Assembly (NCBI RefSeq): GCF_011008565.1
Contig: NZ_JAAIWK010000018.1
Location: 20,277 to 84,276 of the forward strand
DNA length: 64,000 nt
Direction: 5' to 3'
DNA from: Heyndrickxia ginsengihumi
Lineage (GTDB): Bacteria; Bacillota; Bacilli; Bacillales; Bacillaceae_C
The number at the start of each line of letters is the position of its first letter. The first letter of the stretch is position 1. Positions 17,621 to 27,355 of the stretch are shown here, piece after piece. A model generated the notes under the pieces. The model did not search any database. It had not been told where the DNA came from and saw only the letters and a list, made by a program, of their open reading frames with translations. The position numbers and the translations under genes are program-made.

Positions 17621-18014
17621 TTCTACACTCCTCAATGACCCTACCATTATTTTATCAGATTAAATAAATATTTTTTAGTTTCTTTTTAGTAAAATTTTTT
17701 TACACACTTTTACGTTTTTCATCAGTTTGTTTCACCATATTGCAAATCTCATCATCGTCTTTATCATTCATTTACAAGTTAAGACAAAAATAACAATAAT
17801 ACATATTTGAAAAAATGATGTTTTCCTTACAGTTAGCTCCTATGTGATGTTTCGTTGCTAACGTATAAGCAATCTATTCTAATAGGTGCAGAAGATTATA
17901 GCCACAAATAGATCAATACAGAGAGGAATTTAGATATATTCAACCATGATTAAATTTTATTTGTTGGATATTTTAATCCGTTTGCACGCATAAAAAAAGA
18001 TATTTTCATGCCTA
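17621..18014. other. Intergenic region with nothing recognisable
   Basis: About 390 bp upstream of ccdA. It should contain the ccdA promoter, but no convincing -35/-10 pair stands out in the AT-rich sequence. There is no open frame with a ribosome site. Confidence 0.5.
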
Positions 18015-18308
18015 TTATTCGTATTTTTCATCTTTCCCCGCTTCAATTAAAAGAAAGATCGCTGAAATAATATGCATAACCATACCAACAATAGGAATCC
18101 ACCCTACACAAGATGTTATAATCCCTAAAATATGCCCCGTTCTTTTTTTATTCTCATTAATCGTAATAACAAGCGCAACGATGTGCAGTGCCAGCATAAA
18201 GACTAACGGAGTCCAAAACAGTCCAAGTACAATTGTCCCCCCGATTAGCGGAAAACCCAATAATGCCTCCAAACCACCTGCGACCCATTTTAATACCCTA
18301 CTTGTCAT
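18015..18308 (-). CDS. Small membrane protein of unknown function
   Basis: A 97-residue protein with three hydrophobic segments (roughly 10-25, 30-48 and 58-88) and a charged tail GKDEKYE. There is a Lys/Arg-rich cytoplasmic loop NENKKRTGH between helices 2 and 3. I do not recognise the family; there is a faint likeness to small Gly/Ile-rich integral membrane proteins of Bacillus. A good ribosome site (GGGAGAGGATTCTG) precedes ATG. It occupies the place between ccdA and yneF where B. subtilis has ynzD (a Spo0E-like phosphatase), but it is not related to that. Confidence 0.75.
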   Translation of the reverse strand: MTSRVLKWVAGGLEALLGFPLIGGTIVLGLFWTPLVFMLALHIVALVITINENKKRTGHILGIITSCVGWIPIVGMVMHIISAIFLLIEAGKDEKYE

Positions 18309-18638
18309 CAGAATCCTCTCCCTTATTGTCTTTATTTATATTTATTAAGCCTTCACATTATTATTCAAGCAATGAAAGTCCTGCTCTAATTTCCTATATT
18401 ATGCTTCATTCACACATTAAAACACTATTTTACAGCCTAATTCTCATTAATAATAATCCTTTTTACAGAGACTAAGCGAAAGCGTAAAATGGTGAGCAGT
18501 CTTTTATTGCTTACAATAAATATGCTAGCTGGGAGGATCTCACAAAATAAAAGGGTCCTTGAACCCCTCCACGATATATAAGGAATGGCGAATATTTAAA
18601 TACTCGCAGTTAAAAAACTAGTACAAATCATAAACGAA
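18309..18638. other. Intergenic region with nothing recognisable
   Basis: 330 bp of AT-rich sequence with no coding frame that has a ribosome site. A Spo0E-type small gene, expected here by synteny, is absent. Confidence 0.5.
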
Positions 18639-18760
18639 GTCCTTTATCAAAAAAGGACTTCGTTTCCATAGGCTGATGATGAGCTGCACGCTTCTGGGGT
18701 TTCACCTTTCCCGCTTTTTCCACAGGAGTCTCGCATCCTTCCGTTCTAATCAATGAAAGT
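18639..18760 (+). repeat. Hairpin plus GC-rich intergenic repeat
   Basis: The stem GAAGTCCTTT (18639) ... AAAGGACTTC (18664) is followed directly by the repeat: GAGCTGCACGCTTCTGGGG, TTTCACCTTTCCCGC, CCACAGGAGTCTCGC and ATCCTTCCGTTCTAATCAA. The CACAGGAGTCTCGC core is shared with copies at 57068 (CGCAGGAGTCTCAC) and 62412 (CACAGGAGTTTCCG). Confidence 0.65.
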
Positions 18761-18887
18761 ATTAAGCATGAAAAATAATATAAGATGACATACAATATAT
18801 TTAAGAATGTTCATGAGCCAATTATTTTTCGATACAAAGGGCAAAATGAGGCAATTAAACATTATTAAATCATTTCTCTACCGACAT

Positions 18888-18932
18888 AAAAAGACCGCCT
18901 TCTGCTTAGTTTTCAACAGAATGAACGGTCTT
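18888..18932 (-). terminator. Terminator downstream of yneF
   Basis: AAAGACCG (18888) pairs with CGGTCTTT (18932) and an inner TTCTG/CAGAA pair extends the stem. On the minus strand a T-run follows. Confidence 0.7.
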
Positions 18933-19040
18933 TGATTAAAATATTTTTTAAAAAAGTCATAAATTAATTTTATATGAAGAAAAGTTCATCAAATTTATTT
19001 TCAAGAAACCTCTTGAGACTTATGTGCACATAAGGAATGA

Positions 19041-19256
19041 TTACTTCATTTGTTTATTCATTGCATTCATCATTTGATTGATTTTCTTCTGGGATGGTTT
19101 CATCCCCATTTGAGTCATCATCATTTTTAACATTTGTTCATTAATCGGTGGATTTTTCTTTAAGTAGTTCATCATATATTTACGAGCGATAAAAAATCCA
19201 ATTACAATACCTACTAGTATGCCGACAATAGCTACTAGAATTAAAGCCCAAGTCAT
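19041..19256 (-). CDS. yneF: YneF, UPF0154 small membrane protein
   Basis: A 71-residue protein with one N-terminal membrane helix ([25 protein letters not shown]) and a Lys/Met-rich cytoplasmic tail containing [21 protein letters not shown], the hallmark of the UPF0154 family. Its function is unknown. AAGGAGGTATATT precedes the ATG. It lies between sirA and ccdA as in B. subtilis. Confidence 0.95.
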   Translation of the reverse strand: MTWALILVAIVGILVGIVIGFFIARKYMMNYLKKNPPINEQMLKMMMTQMGMKPSQKKINQMMNAMNKQMK

Positions 19257-19328
19257 AATATACCTCCTTCACTCACATAGTTACAGTGTACTAAATCCTT
19301 CATTATTATACAATAGTTTCAAGTCGTT

Positions 19329-19775
19329 TTATACGTATTTTCTTTCTTTTATCGGACGAATCCAGCCAAATTTATGATTGTCAAAATCAATTGCAAATAA
19401 GTAGCCGTTAAAGGCTCTTATTCCTTCAAAAAAGATTGACTCAGCATCTAAACTGCCGTATACGTCTAATCGCACATATTGTTTTTCTATTGTAACTTCT
19501 ATAAAATCCCTATCATTTTTAATTGAGAGCTGATAACTGCCAGTTTGGTTTACGTAATCCCATTGATTTGAAAACGTATTCTTTATAATTTGATATAAGG
19601 TTAACATTGGAATTGGGTTTGTAATATAATGAATTTGCCTACTAATAATCTTTCGCATTTTTCCGGACACATGTACATATTGATGGAACAAATCATGAAA
19701 CATTCTCTCTCTACCGTGATAGTACTTTGCAACATCTTCATCAATTAAATAAATATAATATGTCCTCGTCCTCAC
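19329..19775 (-). CDS. sirA: SirA, sporulation inhibitor of replication
   Basis: A 148-residue protein that binds domain I of DnaA to stop new rounds of replication when sporulation starts. Similarity to B. subtilis SirA is visible along the whole length: TYYIYLIDEDVAKYYHGRE, RQIHYITNPIPML, DAESIFFEGIRAF, and a C-terminal KFGWIRPIKERKYV. I start it at GTG 19775, with AGGAG 10 nt upstream. The longer frame to 19841 would place the ribosome site inside the gene, and 148 residues is the known SirA length. A Spo0A box lies about 90 bp upstream, as expected for a Spo0A-activated gene. Confidence 0.92.
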   Translation of the reverse strand: MRTRTYYIYLIDEDVAKYYHGRERMFHDLFHQYVHVSGKMRKIISRQIHYITNPIPMLTLYQIIKNTFSNQWDYVNQTGSYQLSIKNDRDFIEVTIEKQYVRLDVYGSLDAESIFFEGIRAFNGYLFAIDFDNHKFGWIRPIKERKYV

Positions 19776-19865
19776 GTAAGATCCACTCCTACTTTTATCA
19801 TTACTATTAATATACTTGATAGGAGATAAAATGTATGTCATAAATTGATCTAAAATTCGGTATTT

Positions 19866-19875
19866 TTTGTCGAAA
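19866..19875 (+). promoter_or_regulatory. Spo0A box upstream of sirA
   Basis: TTTGTCGAAA matches the 0A box TTTGTCGAAAAA in its first ten positions. It lies about 90 bp upstream of the sirA GTG in reverse orientation; Spo0A boxes work in either orientation. sirA is induced by Spo0A~P in B. subtilis. Confidence 0.65.
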
Positions 19876-20001
19876 CTGTTTATTTTTCAAGTATTCATTG
19901 TCAAGTAGGTCATATCTATTTGTTTATGTGAAATAGAATAGAGACTTATATAAAAAGCTCTTTTCTAAAAGGAGTGCTTTTCAATAGATTTACTTATTTA
20001 A

Positions 20002-20062
20002 TGATTTTCACTTCAGCGGGCTTGCTTTCCGCAAGTGTATCACCTCCTTCACTCCAATCAAA
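20002..20062 (+). repeat. GC-rich intergenic repeat, short copy
   Basis: GATTTTCACTTCAGCGGGC, TTGCTTTCCGCAAGTG and CACTCCAATCAAAAACAGC match the outer parts of the repeat family; the middle is deleted. It lies directly before the tkt terminator. Confidence 0.6.
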
Positions 20063-20068
20063 AACAGC

Positions 20069-20102
20069 AAAAAAAGAGATTCCATTTTAAAATGGAATCT
20101 CT
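20069..20102 (-). terminator. Intrinsic terminator of tkt
   Basis: A perfect 14-bp stem, AGAGATTCCATTTT/AAAATGGAATCTCT (20075-20102), is followed on the minus strand by TTTTTTTGCTG. Confidence 0.9.
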
Positions 20103-20124
20103 TTTATAAAAATCTAATTGCTTA

Positions 20125-22131
20125 TTATTTGTTTAATAAAGCTTTAACACGAGAAACGACATTTTCTACAGTAAAGCCATATTCAGAAACAACCTTGTTT
20201 CCATTTCCGCTTGCACCAAATTGATCGATACCTAAAATTTCACCTTCATCACCTGTATAACGATCCCAACCAAATGAAGAAGCCATTTCAATTGCTAAAC
20301 GTTTCTTAACATTTTTTGGTAAAACAGTATCCTTATATTCTTTTGGTTGTTGTTCAAAGCGATCCCAAGAAGGCATACTTACAACAGCTGCATCAATATT
20401 TTCTTTTAATAATACTTGCTGTGCTTCAACAGCTAAGTTTACTTCAGAACCAGTAGCTAGAAGCAATACATCTGCAGTGTCTTTTTGTGCCGGAGAAATA
20501 ACGTAGGCTCCTTTTGCAACACCTTCATTAGCATTTTTATCAGTATCTTTAATTGTAGGTAAATTTTGACGTGTTAGTACTAGCGCCGTTGGTTTATCTT
20601 TTGAAGTAATTGCTAGACGCCAAGCAGCTGCAGTCTCATTTCCATCAGCAGGTCTAATGACTGAAAGATTTGGCATTGTACGCAATGATGCCAGTTGTTC
20701 AACTGGTTCATGTGTTGGACCATCTTCACCGACAGCAATACTATCATGTGTAAATACATACGTAACAGGTAGGTTCATTAATGCGGCCAAACGAATTGCT
20801 GGGCGCAAATAATCAGAGAATACAAAGAATGTACCACCATATACGTTAACTCCACCGTGTAATGCCATACCGTTCAAAGCCGCACCCATTGCAAATTCAC
20901 GTACTCCAAACCAAATATTTCTTCCTTCATATGATTCAGGAGTAAAATCTTGGTCCTCTTTCATGCGCGTATTGTTAGAACCAGCTAAGTCAGCAGATCC
21001 ACCAAAAAGACTAGGAAGATTTTTGGCAATACCGTTTAAAACTTCACCACTTGAAGCACGGCTAGCTAAAGATTTTCCTTCTTCATAAACAGGGATATCT
21101 TTGTCCCAATTAGAAGGAAGTTCACCGTCAATAGCCTGTTTCAATTGTGTTGCTAGTTCAGGATATTTGCTTGCATAATCAGCGAATAATGCTTCCCATT
21201 CGCTTTCTTTTTGTGCACCATTATCAACAATTTCCTTTTGGAAACGTTCGTATACTTCTTCAGGAACATAGAAATCTTCTTCGAATGTCCATTTATAAGC
21301 ATCTTTTGTTAATTTAAGTTCATCTTCTCCAAGCGGGGCACCATGAACGGCAGATTTACCTGCTTTATTTGGAGAACCATAGCCAATGATAGTTTTCACT
21401 TCAATCATTGTTGGACGTGAAGTATCCTGTTTAGCTTCTTCAATCGCTTTGGCAATTTCTTCTAAATTATTGCCATCTTCTACACGTAGGTATTGCCATC
21501 CGTAAGATTTAAAACGTCCTTCTACACTTTCTGAGAATGATTTACTTAAATCACCATCAAGAGAAATATCATTTGAATCGTAAAGAACGACTAATCGTCC
21601 TAATTTCAAATGCGCTGCTAATGAAGCTGCTTCACTTGAAATTCCTTCCATCAAGTCACCATCGCCACATAAAGCATATGTATAGTGATCAATTACATTA
21701 TAATTATCTTTATTATACACACCGGCAAGATGCCTTTCAGCCATTGCCATACCAACAGCCATTGCAATACCTTGGCCTAATGGTCCAGTTGTCGCTTCGA
21801 CACCTTCAGTATGTCCGTATTCAGGATGTCCTGGAGTTTTGCTTCCCCATTGACGGAAATTTTTAATTTCATCCATACTTAAATTATAACCTGATAAGTG
21901 CAACAAGCTATATAAAAGCATGGAACCGTGACCAGCAGATAATACAAAACGATCGCGGTTAAACCACTTAGGATTTTTTGGATTATGATTCATATAACGT
22001 GTCCAAAGAGTGTATGCCATTGGAGCTGCACCCATTGGAAGTCCTGGATGCCCAGAATTTGCTTTTTGAATTGCATCAATTGACAAAGTACGAATCGTCG
22101 TAATTGCAAGTTCGTCTGTTTTATCAAACAT
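20125..22131 (-). CDS. tkt: Transketolase
   Basis: A 668-residue thiamine-diphosphate enzyme of the non-oxidative pentose phosphate pathway that moves two-carbon units between sugar phosphates. Landmarks are [18 protein letters not shown] near the N-terminus, [16 protein letters not shown], the ThDP/Mg motif [17 protein letters not shown], and the pyrimidine-domain [20 protein letters not shown]. The start is ATG 22131 (MFDKTDEL), with GAGGGTG 6 nt upstream; the GTG three codons earlier overlaps that site. It is monocistronic, between ynzC and sirA as in B. subtilis. Confidence 0.98.
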   Translation of the reverse strand: MFDKTDELAITTIRTLSIDAIQKANSGHPGLPMGAAPMAYTLWTRYMNHNPKNPKWFNRDRFVLSAGHGSMLLYSLLHLSGYNLSMDEIKNFRQWGSKTPGHPEYGHTEGVEATTGPLGQGIAMAVGMAMAERHLAGVYNKDNYNVIDHYTYALCGDGDLMEGISSEAASLAAHLKLGRLVVLYDSNDISLDGDLSKSFSESVEGRFKSYGWQYLRVEDGNNLEEIAKAIEEAKQDTSRPTMIEVKTIIGYGSPNKAGKSAVHGAPLGEDELKLTKDAYKWTFEEDFYVPEEVYERFQKEIVDNGAQKESEWEALFADYASKYPELATQLKQAIDGELPSNWDKDIPVYEEGKSLASRASSGEVLNGIAKNLPSLFGGSADLAGSNNTRMKEDQDFTPESYEGRNIWFGVREFAMGAALNGMALHGGVNVYGGTFFVFSDYLRPAIRLAALMNLPVTYVFTHDSIAVGEDGPTHEPVEQLASLRTMPNLSVIRPADGNETAAAWRLAITSKDKPTALVLTRQNLPTIKDTDKNANEGVAKGAYVISPAQKDTADVLLLATGSEVNLAVEAQQVLLKENIDAAVVSMPSWDRFEQQPKEYKDTVLPKNVKKRLAIEMASSFGWDRYTGDEGEILGIDQFGASGNGNKVVSEYGFTVENVVSRVKALLNK

Positions 22132-22301
22132 TAAAAACACCCTCTCTTTCTATAGTTACAATCTTATCATAAGCATGTTTTCACGATAATACAACTATTT
22201 TACAATAGTAGTTTAGATTTCCATGCAAACAATTTCAAAAAAGTTCACCATTTGTCCGTTGGAATACCGAAAATTGCTCATTTTATCATTCCAAAAACAG
22301 C

Positions 22302-22345
22302 AAAAAAATAGCCGGAATCATTTAAAGTATTTTTGTGATTCCAGC
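22302..22345 (-). terminator. Intrinsic terminator of ynzC
   Basis: GGAATCA (22314-22320) pairs with TGATTCC (22336-22342), extended by GC/GC outer pairs. The minus strand continues TATTTTTTTGCTG. Confidence 0.75.
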
Positions 22346-22357
22346 ATCCTATTAATA

Positions 22358-22591
22358 TTAATGTAATTTTTTCTTTGTTTGAATTTCACGTAGTTTGTTC
22401 GGTGTAACTTCAGTACCTTCTTCATCAAAAATTCTAACATTTTCAATTGTCTGTTTCATAGAAGAGCGGAACGCTTTCAAATATTCACTTCTTAATTTTG
22501 ATTGTTCCTTTGCTTCTTCTTGCGTCAATCCCTGCTCTTTTGATTTTTTAGCTAATTGATTTATTCGTAATAATTTCTCTTTGGATAGCAT
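22358..22591 (-). CDS. ynzC: YnzC, UPF0291 (DUF896) small protein
   Basis: A 77-residue helical protein with no membrane segment. The family pattern is clear: INQLAKKSKEQGLTQEEAKEQSKLRSEYLKAFR. In B. subtilis ynzC lies in the LexA-controlled yneA-yneB-ynzC operon. Here it lies 106 bp after yneB on the same strand with no terminator between, so it is probably the last gene of that transcript. Its biochemical role is unknown. GGAGCAGATAT precedes the ATG. Confidence 0.95.
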   Translation of the reverse strand: MLSKEKLLRINQLAKKSKEQGLTQEEAKEQSKLRSEYLKAFRSSMKQTIENVRIFDEEGTEVTPNKLREIQTKKKLH

Positions 22592-22697
22592 ATATCTGCT
22601 CCTTTAACACATAATCTTACGTTATCTTACTAAAAAAAAATTCTTCTATCAACAAATCCGTTCGAAATTCTGCGTACCTTACATCACAAAAATATAT

Positions 22698-23710
<1,013 letters not shown>

Positions 23711-23723
23711 ATTCGATTCCTCC

Positions 23724-23804
23724 CGAATGTTTGTTCGTTTTTTGTCTAAAGAAATTATAAAACGAACAAATGTTTCCGTCAAGTGTTTTTCGAACTTATG
23801 TTTG
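23724..23804. promoter_or_regulatory. Three LexA (DinR) boxes between yneA and lexA
   Basis: CGAATGTTTGTTCG (23724-23737), CGAACAAATGTTTC (23763-23776) and CGAACTTATGTTTG (23791-23804) match the Bacillus LexA box CGAACRNRYGTTYC with one or a few differences each. They lie in the shared promoter region of the divergent yneA and lexA genes, so LexA controls both. Confidence 0.92.
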
Positions 23805-23917
23805 TTTTATCAAAAATGTTCTGATATAATATAAGAAAATTATGGTTAAGAAAATATTGGTATTTTTTATGCTGATGATCTGAATAATAATTAAATCGGA
23901 ACGTTGAGGTGTTAATA

Positions 23918-24538
23918 ATGAATAAGCTATCTAAAAGACAACTAGATATATTGAATTTCATAAAAGAAGAAGTTAAAACAAAAGGTTATCCTCCTTCCGT
24001 TAGGGAAATAGGGCAAGCTGTTGGACTAGCCTCAAGTTCAACGGTTCATGGACATCTCGCGAGACTTGAAAGCAAAGGACTTATTAGAAGAGATCCAACT
24101 AAGCCTAGAGCGATTGAAGTTCTTGATCATGAAGAAACCATTCCTCGTCAAAACGTTATAAATGTTCCGGTTGTTGGTAAAGTTACAGCTGGGATACCAA
24201 TAACCGCCATTGAAAATATTGAAGAATATTTTCCGCTACCTGAACATTTAGTTCCGTCAGATGAACAGATTTACATGCTGGAAGTCGTTGGTGAAAGCAT
24301 GATCGATGCAGGAATTCTAGATGGAGATTACGTGATTGTTCGCCAGCAGCATACCGCTAATAACGGAGATATTGTTGTCGCTATGACTGAAGATGATGAA
24401 GCAACTGTAAAAAGATTTTATAAAGAAAATGATTACTTTCGTTTACAGCCTGAAAACCCGACGATGGAACCTATTATCCTAAAAAAAGTAACGATATTAG
24501 GAAAAGTAATTGCGTTATATCGCCAAATGGTGCATTAA
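23918..24538 (+). CDS. lexA: LexA repressor
   Basis: A 206-residue SOS repressor that cleaves itself when stimulated by RecA filaments. The N-terminal winged helix ([44 protein letters not shown]) binds DNA. The autocleavage site is A91-G92 in KVTAGIP; the Ser-Lys dyad is S127 (GESMIDAG) and K165 (ATVKRF). The start is ATG 23918, following GAGGTG; the GTG at 23909 lies in that ribosome site. It is divergent from the SOS operon yneA-yneB-ynzC. Confidence 0.98.
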   Translation: MNKLSKRQLDILNFIKEEVKTKGYPPSVREIGQAVGLASSSTVHGHLARLESKGLIRRDPTKPRAIEVLDHEETIPRQNVINVPVVGKVTAGIPITAIENIEEYFPLPEHLVPSDEQIYMLEVVGESMIDAGILDGDYVIVRQQHTANNGDIVVAMTEDDEATVKRFYKENDYFRLQPENPTMEPIILKKVTILGKVIALYRQMVH

Positions 24539-24548
24539 CCCCTTTATT

Positions 24549-24577
24549 GAAATGACAATTACGTCATTTCTTTTTTT
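24549..24577 (+). terminator. Intrinsic terminator of lexA
   Basis: GAAATGAC (24549-24556) pairs with GTCATTTC (24563-24570) and TTTTTTTG follows. Confidence 0.9.
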
Positions 24578-24785
24578 GTTAAATCAATTGATAGTTTTTA
24601 AGCTTATAAAACCATTGGCAAAGAAGAATTTAAAAAGCTCTATACTAAAAGATATGTAAACTTAAAAGATTTATTCTATTAAACACAAAAAACTTATAGC
24701 ATTTAAATCTACTAATTATTCTATTTTCCGTCCATGTATACTAGTGAAAGTTTAGCATCGTCCTGCTACAATATTTTGCAAACGC

Positions 24786-24808
24786 AAAAAGCCCTTCATA
24801 TGAAGAGC
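24786..24808 (-). terminator. Intrinsic terminator of the cyd operon and its regulator
   Basis: On the minus strand GCTCTTCATATGAAGGGC (24791-24808) folds into a 7-bp stem with a 4-nt loop and is followed by TTTTTGCG. Confidence 0.8.
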
Positions 24809-24940
24809 GTTTGCTGTGGATGATGATTATAAATGTTGTAATGTTACAATCTCCATTTACTCACTTAAATATGCATGGGCACTGTAATTTTTACATAGAT
24901 GATTTTTATCAGTTTTTCAAATTGCATTTGTATTTTTTAC

Positions 24941-25558
24941 TTACTTCCTTTTTTGGCGATCTTCAAATATTAAAGCATAGCGAACGAGCTGAACTCTATT
25001 ACTAATTTGTAATTTATGAAAAATATTTTTCAGATGATTTTTCACAGTGTACTCTGATATCATTAATCTTTCTGCTATTTCTTTATTCGTACTCCCCTCT
25101 GCTACCCATTGGATGATTTCTCGCTCTCTCGTTGTTAATGTTTTAGCTACTAAATAGCGTTGGACATTTTCAAACATTTCCAGCATCTGTTCCCCTACTT
25201 TTGCTGAAAAACGCTGTTCCCCACATACCAATTCCTGTAAATATTGTTGCCATAACTGTTTATCTAATATATTTGGTAAATATCCGTCTGCACCGCACCT
25301 CATTGCTTCGAGAAGAGAATTTATACTGGCCGATGATACAATGACAAGTTTCGCTAAAGGACATTTCTTTCTTAATTGTTTAATCATCTTTCCACAATCC
25401 TCTTGGAAGCCATCGCTAGCAACTATTAAATAAATTTGTGGACAATTTCCGTTTAATTCTTCTGTAAGCTGAAAATGTTGATTTTCTTTTAAAAACTGTT
25501 CTATGCGTTCTCTTTCCTGGCTATGTTTACAAATCAATAAAATATTAATAGCATCCAA
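24941..25558 (-). CDS. LuxR/NarL-type regulator with degenerate receiver domain
   Basis: A 205-residue protein. Residues about 138-200 are a clear LuxR/FixJ helix-turn-helix (LTTREREIIQWVAEGSTNKEIAERLMISEYTVKNHLKNIFHKL). The N-terminal 120 residues resemble a receiver in pattern, with an alternating hydrophobic core and MRCGADGYLPN near its end. The usual acidic pair is replaced by LICKHS, and no Asp stands clearly in the phospho-acceptor place (IYLIVASDG), so it may work without phosphorylation. The start is TTG 25558, with GGAAGG 8 nt upstream. It is the last gene behind cydABCD, 37 bp after cydC, so it may sense redox or oxygen state and control that operon. That role is inferred only from position. 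Confidence 0.85.
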   Translation of the reverse strand: MDAINILLICKHSQERERIEQFLKENQHFQLTEELNGNCPQIYLIVASDGFQEDCGKMIKQLRKKCPLAKLVIVSSASINSLLEAMRCGADGYLPNILDKQLWQQYLQELVCGEQRFSAKVGEQMLEMFENVQRYLVAKTLTTREREIIQWVAEGSTNKEIAERLMISEYTVKNHLKNIFHKLQISNRVQLVRYALIFEDRQKRK

Positions 25559-25594
25559 CCCTTTCACCTTCCCTAAAATAGAAACGAGCTACGA

Positions 25595-27355
25595 TTAAAC
25601 CGTAACTCGGAAAAACGTTTCTTTTAAGTGCAACGGTGCATCTAATTCATATAACCGACGATAGCGTTCACTATTTTTATATAGCTCCTCATGCGATCCT
25701 TGTAATAAAATTTTCCCTTTCTCAAGAAAAATAACTTCATCCACTTTTTCAATGCCAACTAAATGATGTGTAATCCAAATCAATGTGACATCTTTTAAGC
25801 TTTCAAATATTGTCGCTAGTAAATCTTTCTCTGTAAGCGGATCTAACCCAACAGTCGGTTCATCTAGGATAACTACTGGAGTTTTTTGTAATAGAATACG
25901 CGCTAGCGCAATTCTTTGTCTTTCACCACCTGAAAAATTACCGCCTGCTTCTAACATTCTTGTTTGATATCCTTTTGGTAAACTTTGAATATAGTCATGA
26001 AGCTTTACTTGTTTTGCAACACGAACTATATCTTCATCTGTCGCATTTTCATTCCCTAACCGAATATTGTTAGCAATTGTTGTATCAAATAAATGAGGAT
26101 TTTGATTCAGTATTGCGATCTGTTTGGAAATATTGTAGCCAAAGGCTGCAGGCGACAAATCATTAAAGCGAACTATCCCCTGTTGTGGGAGAAGCGAACC
26201 ATAAAGTAACTGAATAATCGTTGATTTTCCTGCACCACTTCTTCCTATTAATGCAACTCTTTTCCCATGTGGGATATGAAGCGATACATTTTCGATTGCC
26301 CATTGATCGTTTTCATCATATTTAAAATAGACATGCTCACATCGTATATCCACAGTAGAAAGTGAGTGGACACCCTCGTTCTGGCTAATTGTTTTAATCA
26401 TTCCTTTATTCGTAAGTTCAATATCCTTTAACCGCTGAAAAGATTTACTATATTGAGTAATCCTTTCAATGGCATCAGAAATAGGTAGCAATGACTCGGC
26501 AATCGTAAACATTACGAGAACAAATGCTGCAATAAGTGTTGCATTAAAGTGATGATTGATTACCATTTTGTCAGACCAAAGCATGAGTAAAAGCACACTG
26601 CCGCCAATAATCAATTGACTAAAAAAATCCCTCCATCTTCTTCCTGCATGCAATCGCTTTTCAATCTGTTTTAACGATCTTTCTTTTTCCTCATATTTCA
26701 TTAAAAATGCTTCTTTATTTCCGGACATCATCCAATCGCCAACACCTAATACAGCATCTGTTAGTTTTTGGTATAATTCGTGTCTCCCTTTATCTAATGC
26801 TTGTTTTTTTCTTTTTGACCATATAAAAGACAAAATAGGAATGACAACGATAAGTATTAATAAATATAAAGCCATGAATAATGCAAAAGTAATATCAAAA
26901 TATCCTAAATAAATGATCCACATTCCATAAACAAAAAGCGAAATAACACAAGGAAGAATTGTCCGTAAATACAAATCTTGAATATGTTCAATATCATCCG
27001 ATAAAATGCCTAAAACATCCCCAGTTTTGTATCGCGAACGAATGAAAAGTGCTGCTGGTTCAAGGGTACGATATAGACGAATTCGCATTTCAGATAAAAT
27101 CTTTAAAATAATATTATGGCTAGTAAGTCGTGATGCATATTGGAGCGAAGATCTGAAAATTCCAAATGCCCTTACTGCAACAATTGGGACATATAACATT
27201 AAGATATTTGGCGGTCTAAGTGCTGCTTTTGAAATTAAATAACCCGATGTAAATGTTAAGCCGGCAGCACAACATATTGCCAGCACACTTAAAACGATCG
27301 CCAACATAAAACCACGCCGATGTCTGTTCAAGTATGGAAAAAACCATGTTTTCAC
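25595..27355 (-). CDS. cydC: CydC, ABC exporter subunit for cytochrome bd assembly
   Basis: A 586-residue half-transporter with an N-terminal six-helix membrane domain and a C-terminal ATPase. Walker A is GRSGAGKST, the signature FSGGERQR, and Walker B VVILDEPTVGLD. With CydD it forms the exporter (glutathione/cysteine in E. coli, or haem-linked) needed to assemble cytochrome bd. It starts at GTG with GGAGGG, overlapping the cydD stop by 4 bp (GTGA). In B. subtilis nomenclature this position is called cydD; I use the protein-family name. Confidence 0.94.
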   Translation of the reverse strand: MKTWFFPYLNRHRRGFMLAIVLSVLAICCAAGLTFTSGYLISKAALRPPNILMLYVPIVAVRAFGIFRSSLQYASRLTSHNIILKILSEMRIRLYRTLEPAALFIRSRYKTGDVLGILSDDIEHIQDLYLRTILPCVISLFVYGMWIIYLGYFDITFALFMALYLLILIVVIPILSFIWSKRKKQALDKGRHELYQKLTDAVLGVGDWMMSGNKEAFLMKYEEKERSLKQIEKRLHAGRRWRDFFSQLIIGGSVLLLMLWSDKMVINHHFNATLIAAFVLVMFTIAESLLPISDAIERITQYSKSFQRLKDIELTNKGMIKTISQNEGVHSLSTVDIRCEHVYFKYDENDQWAIENVSLHIPHGKRVALIGRSGAGKSTIIQLLYGSLLPQQGIVRFNDLSPAAFGYNISKQIAILNQNPHLFDTTIANNIRLGNENATDEDIVRVAKQVKLHDYIQSLPKGYQTRMLEAGGNFSGGERQRIALARILLQKTPVVILDEPTVGLDPLTEKDLLATIFESLKDVTLIWITHHLVGIEKVDEVIFLEKGKILLQGSHEELYKNSERYRRLYELDAPLHLKETFFRVTV

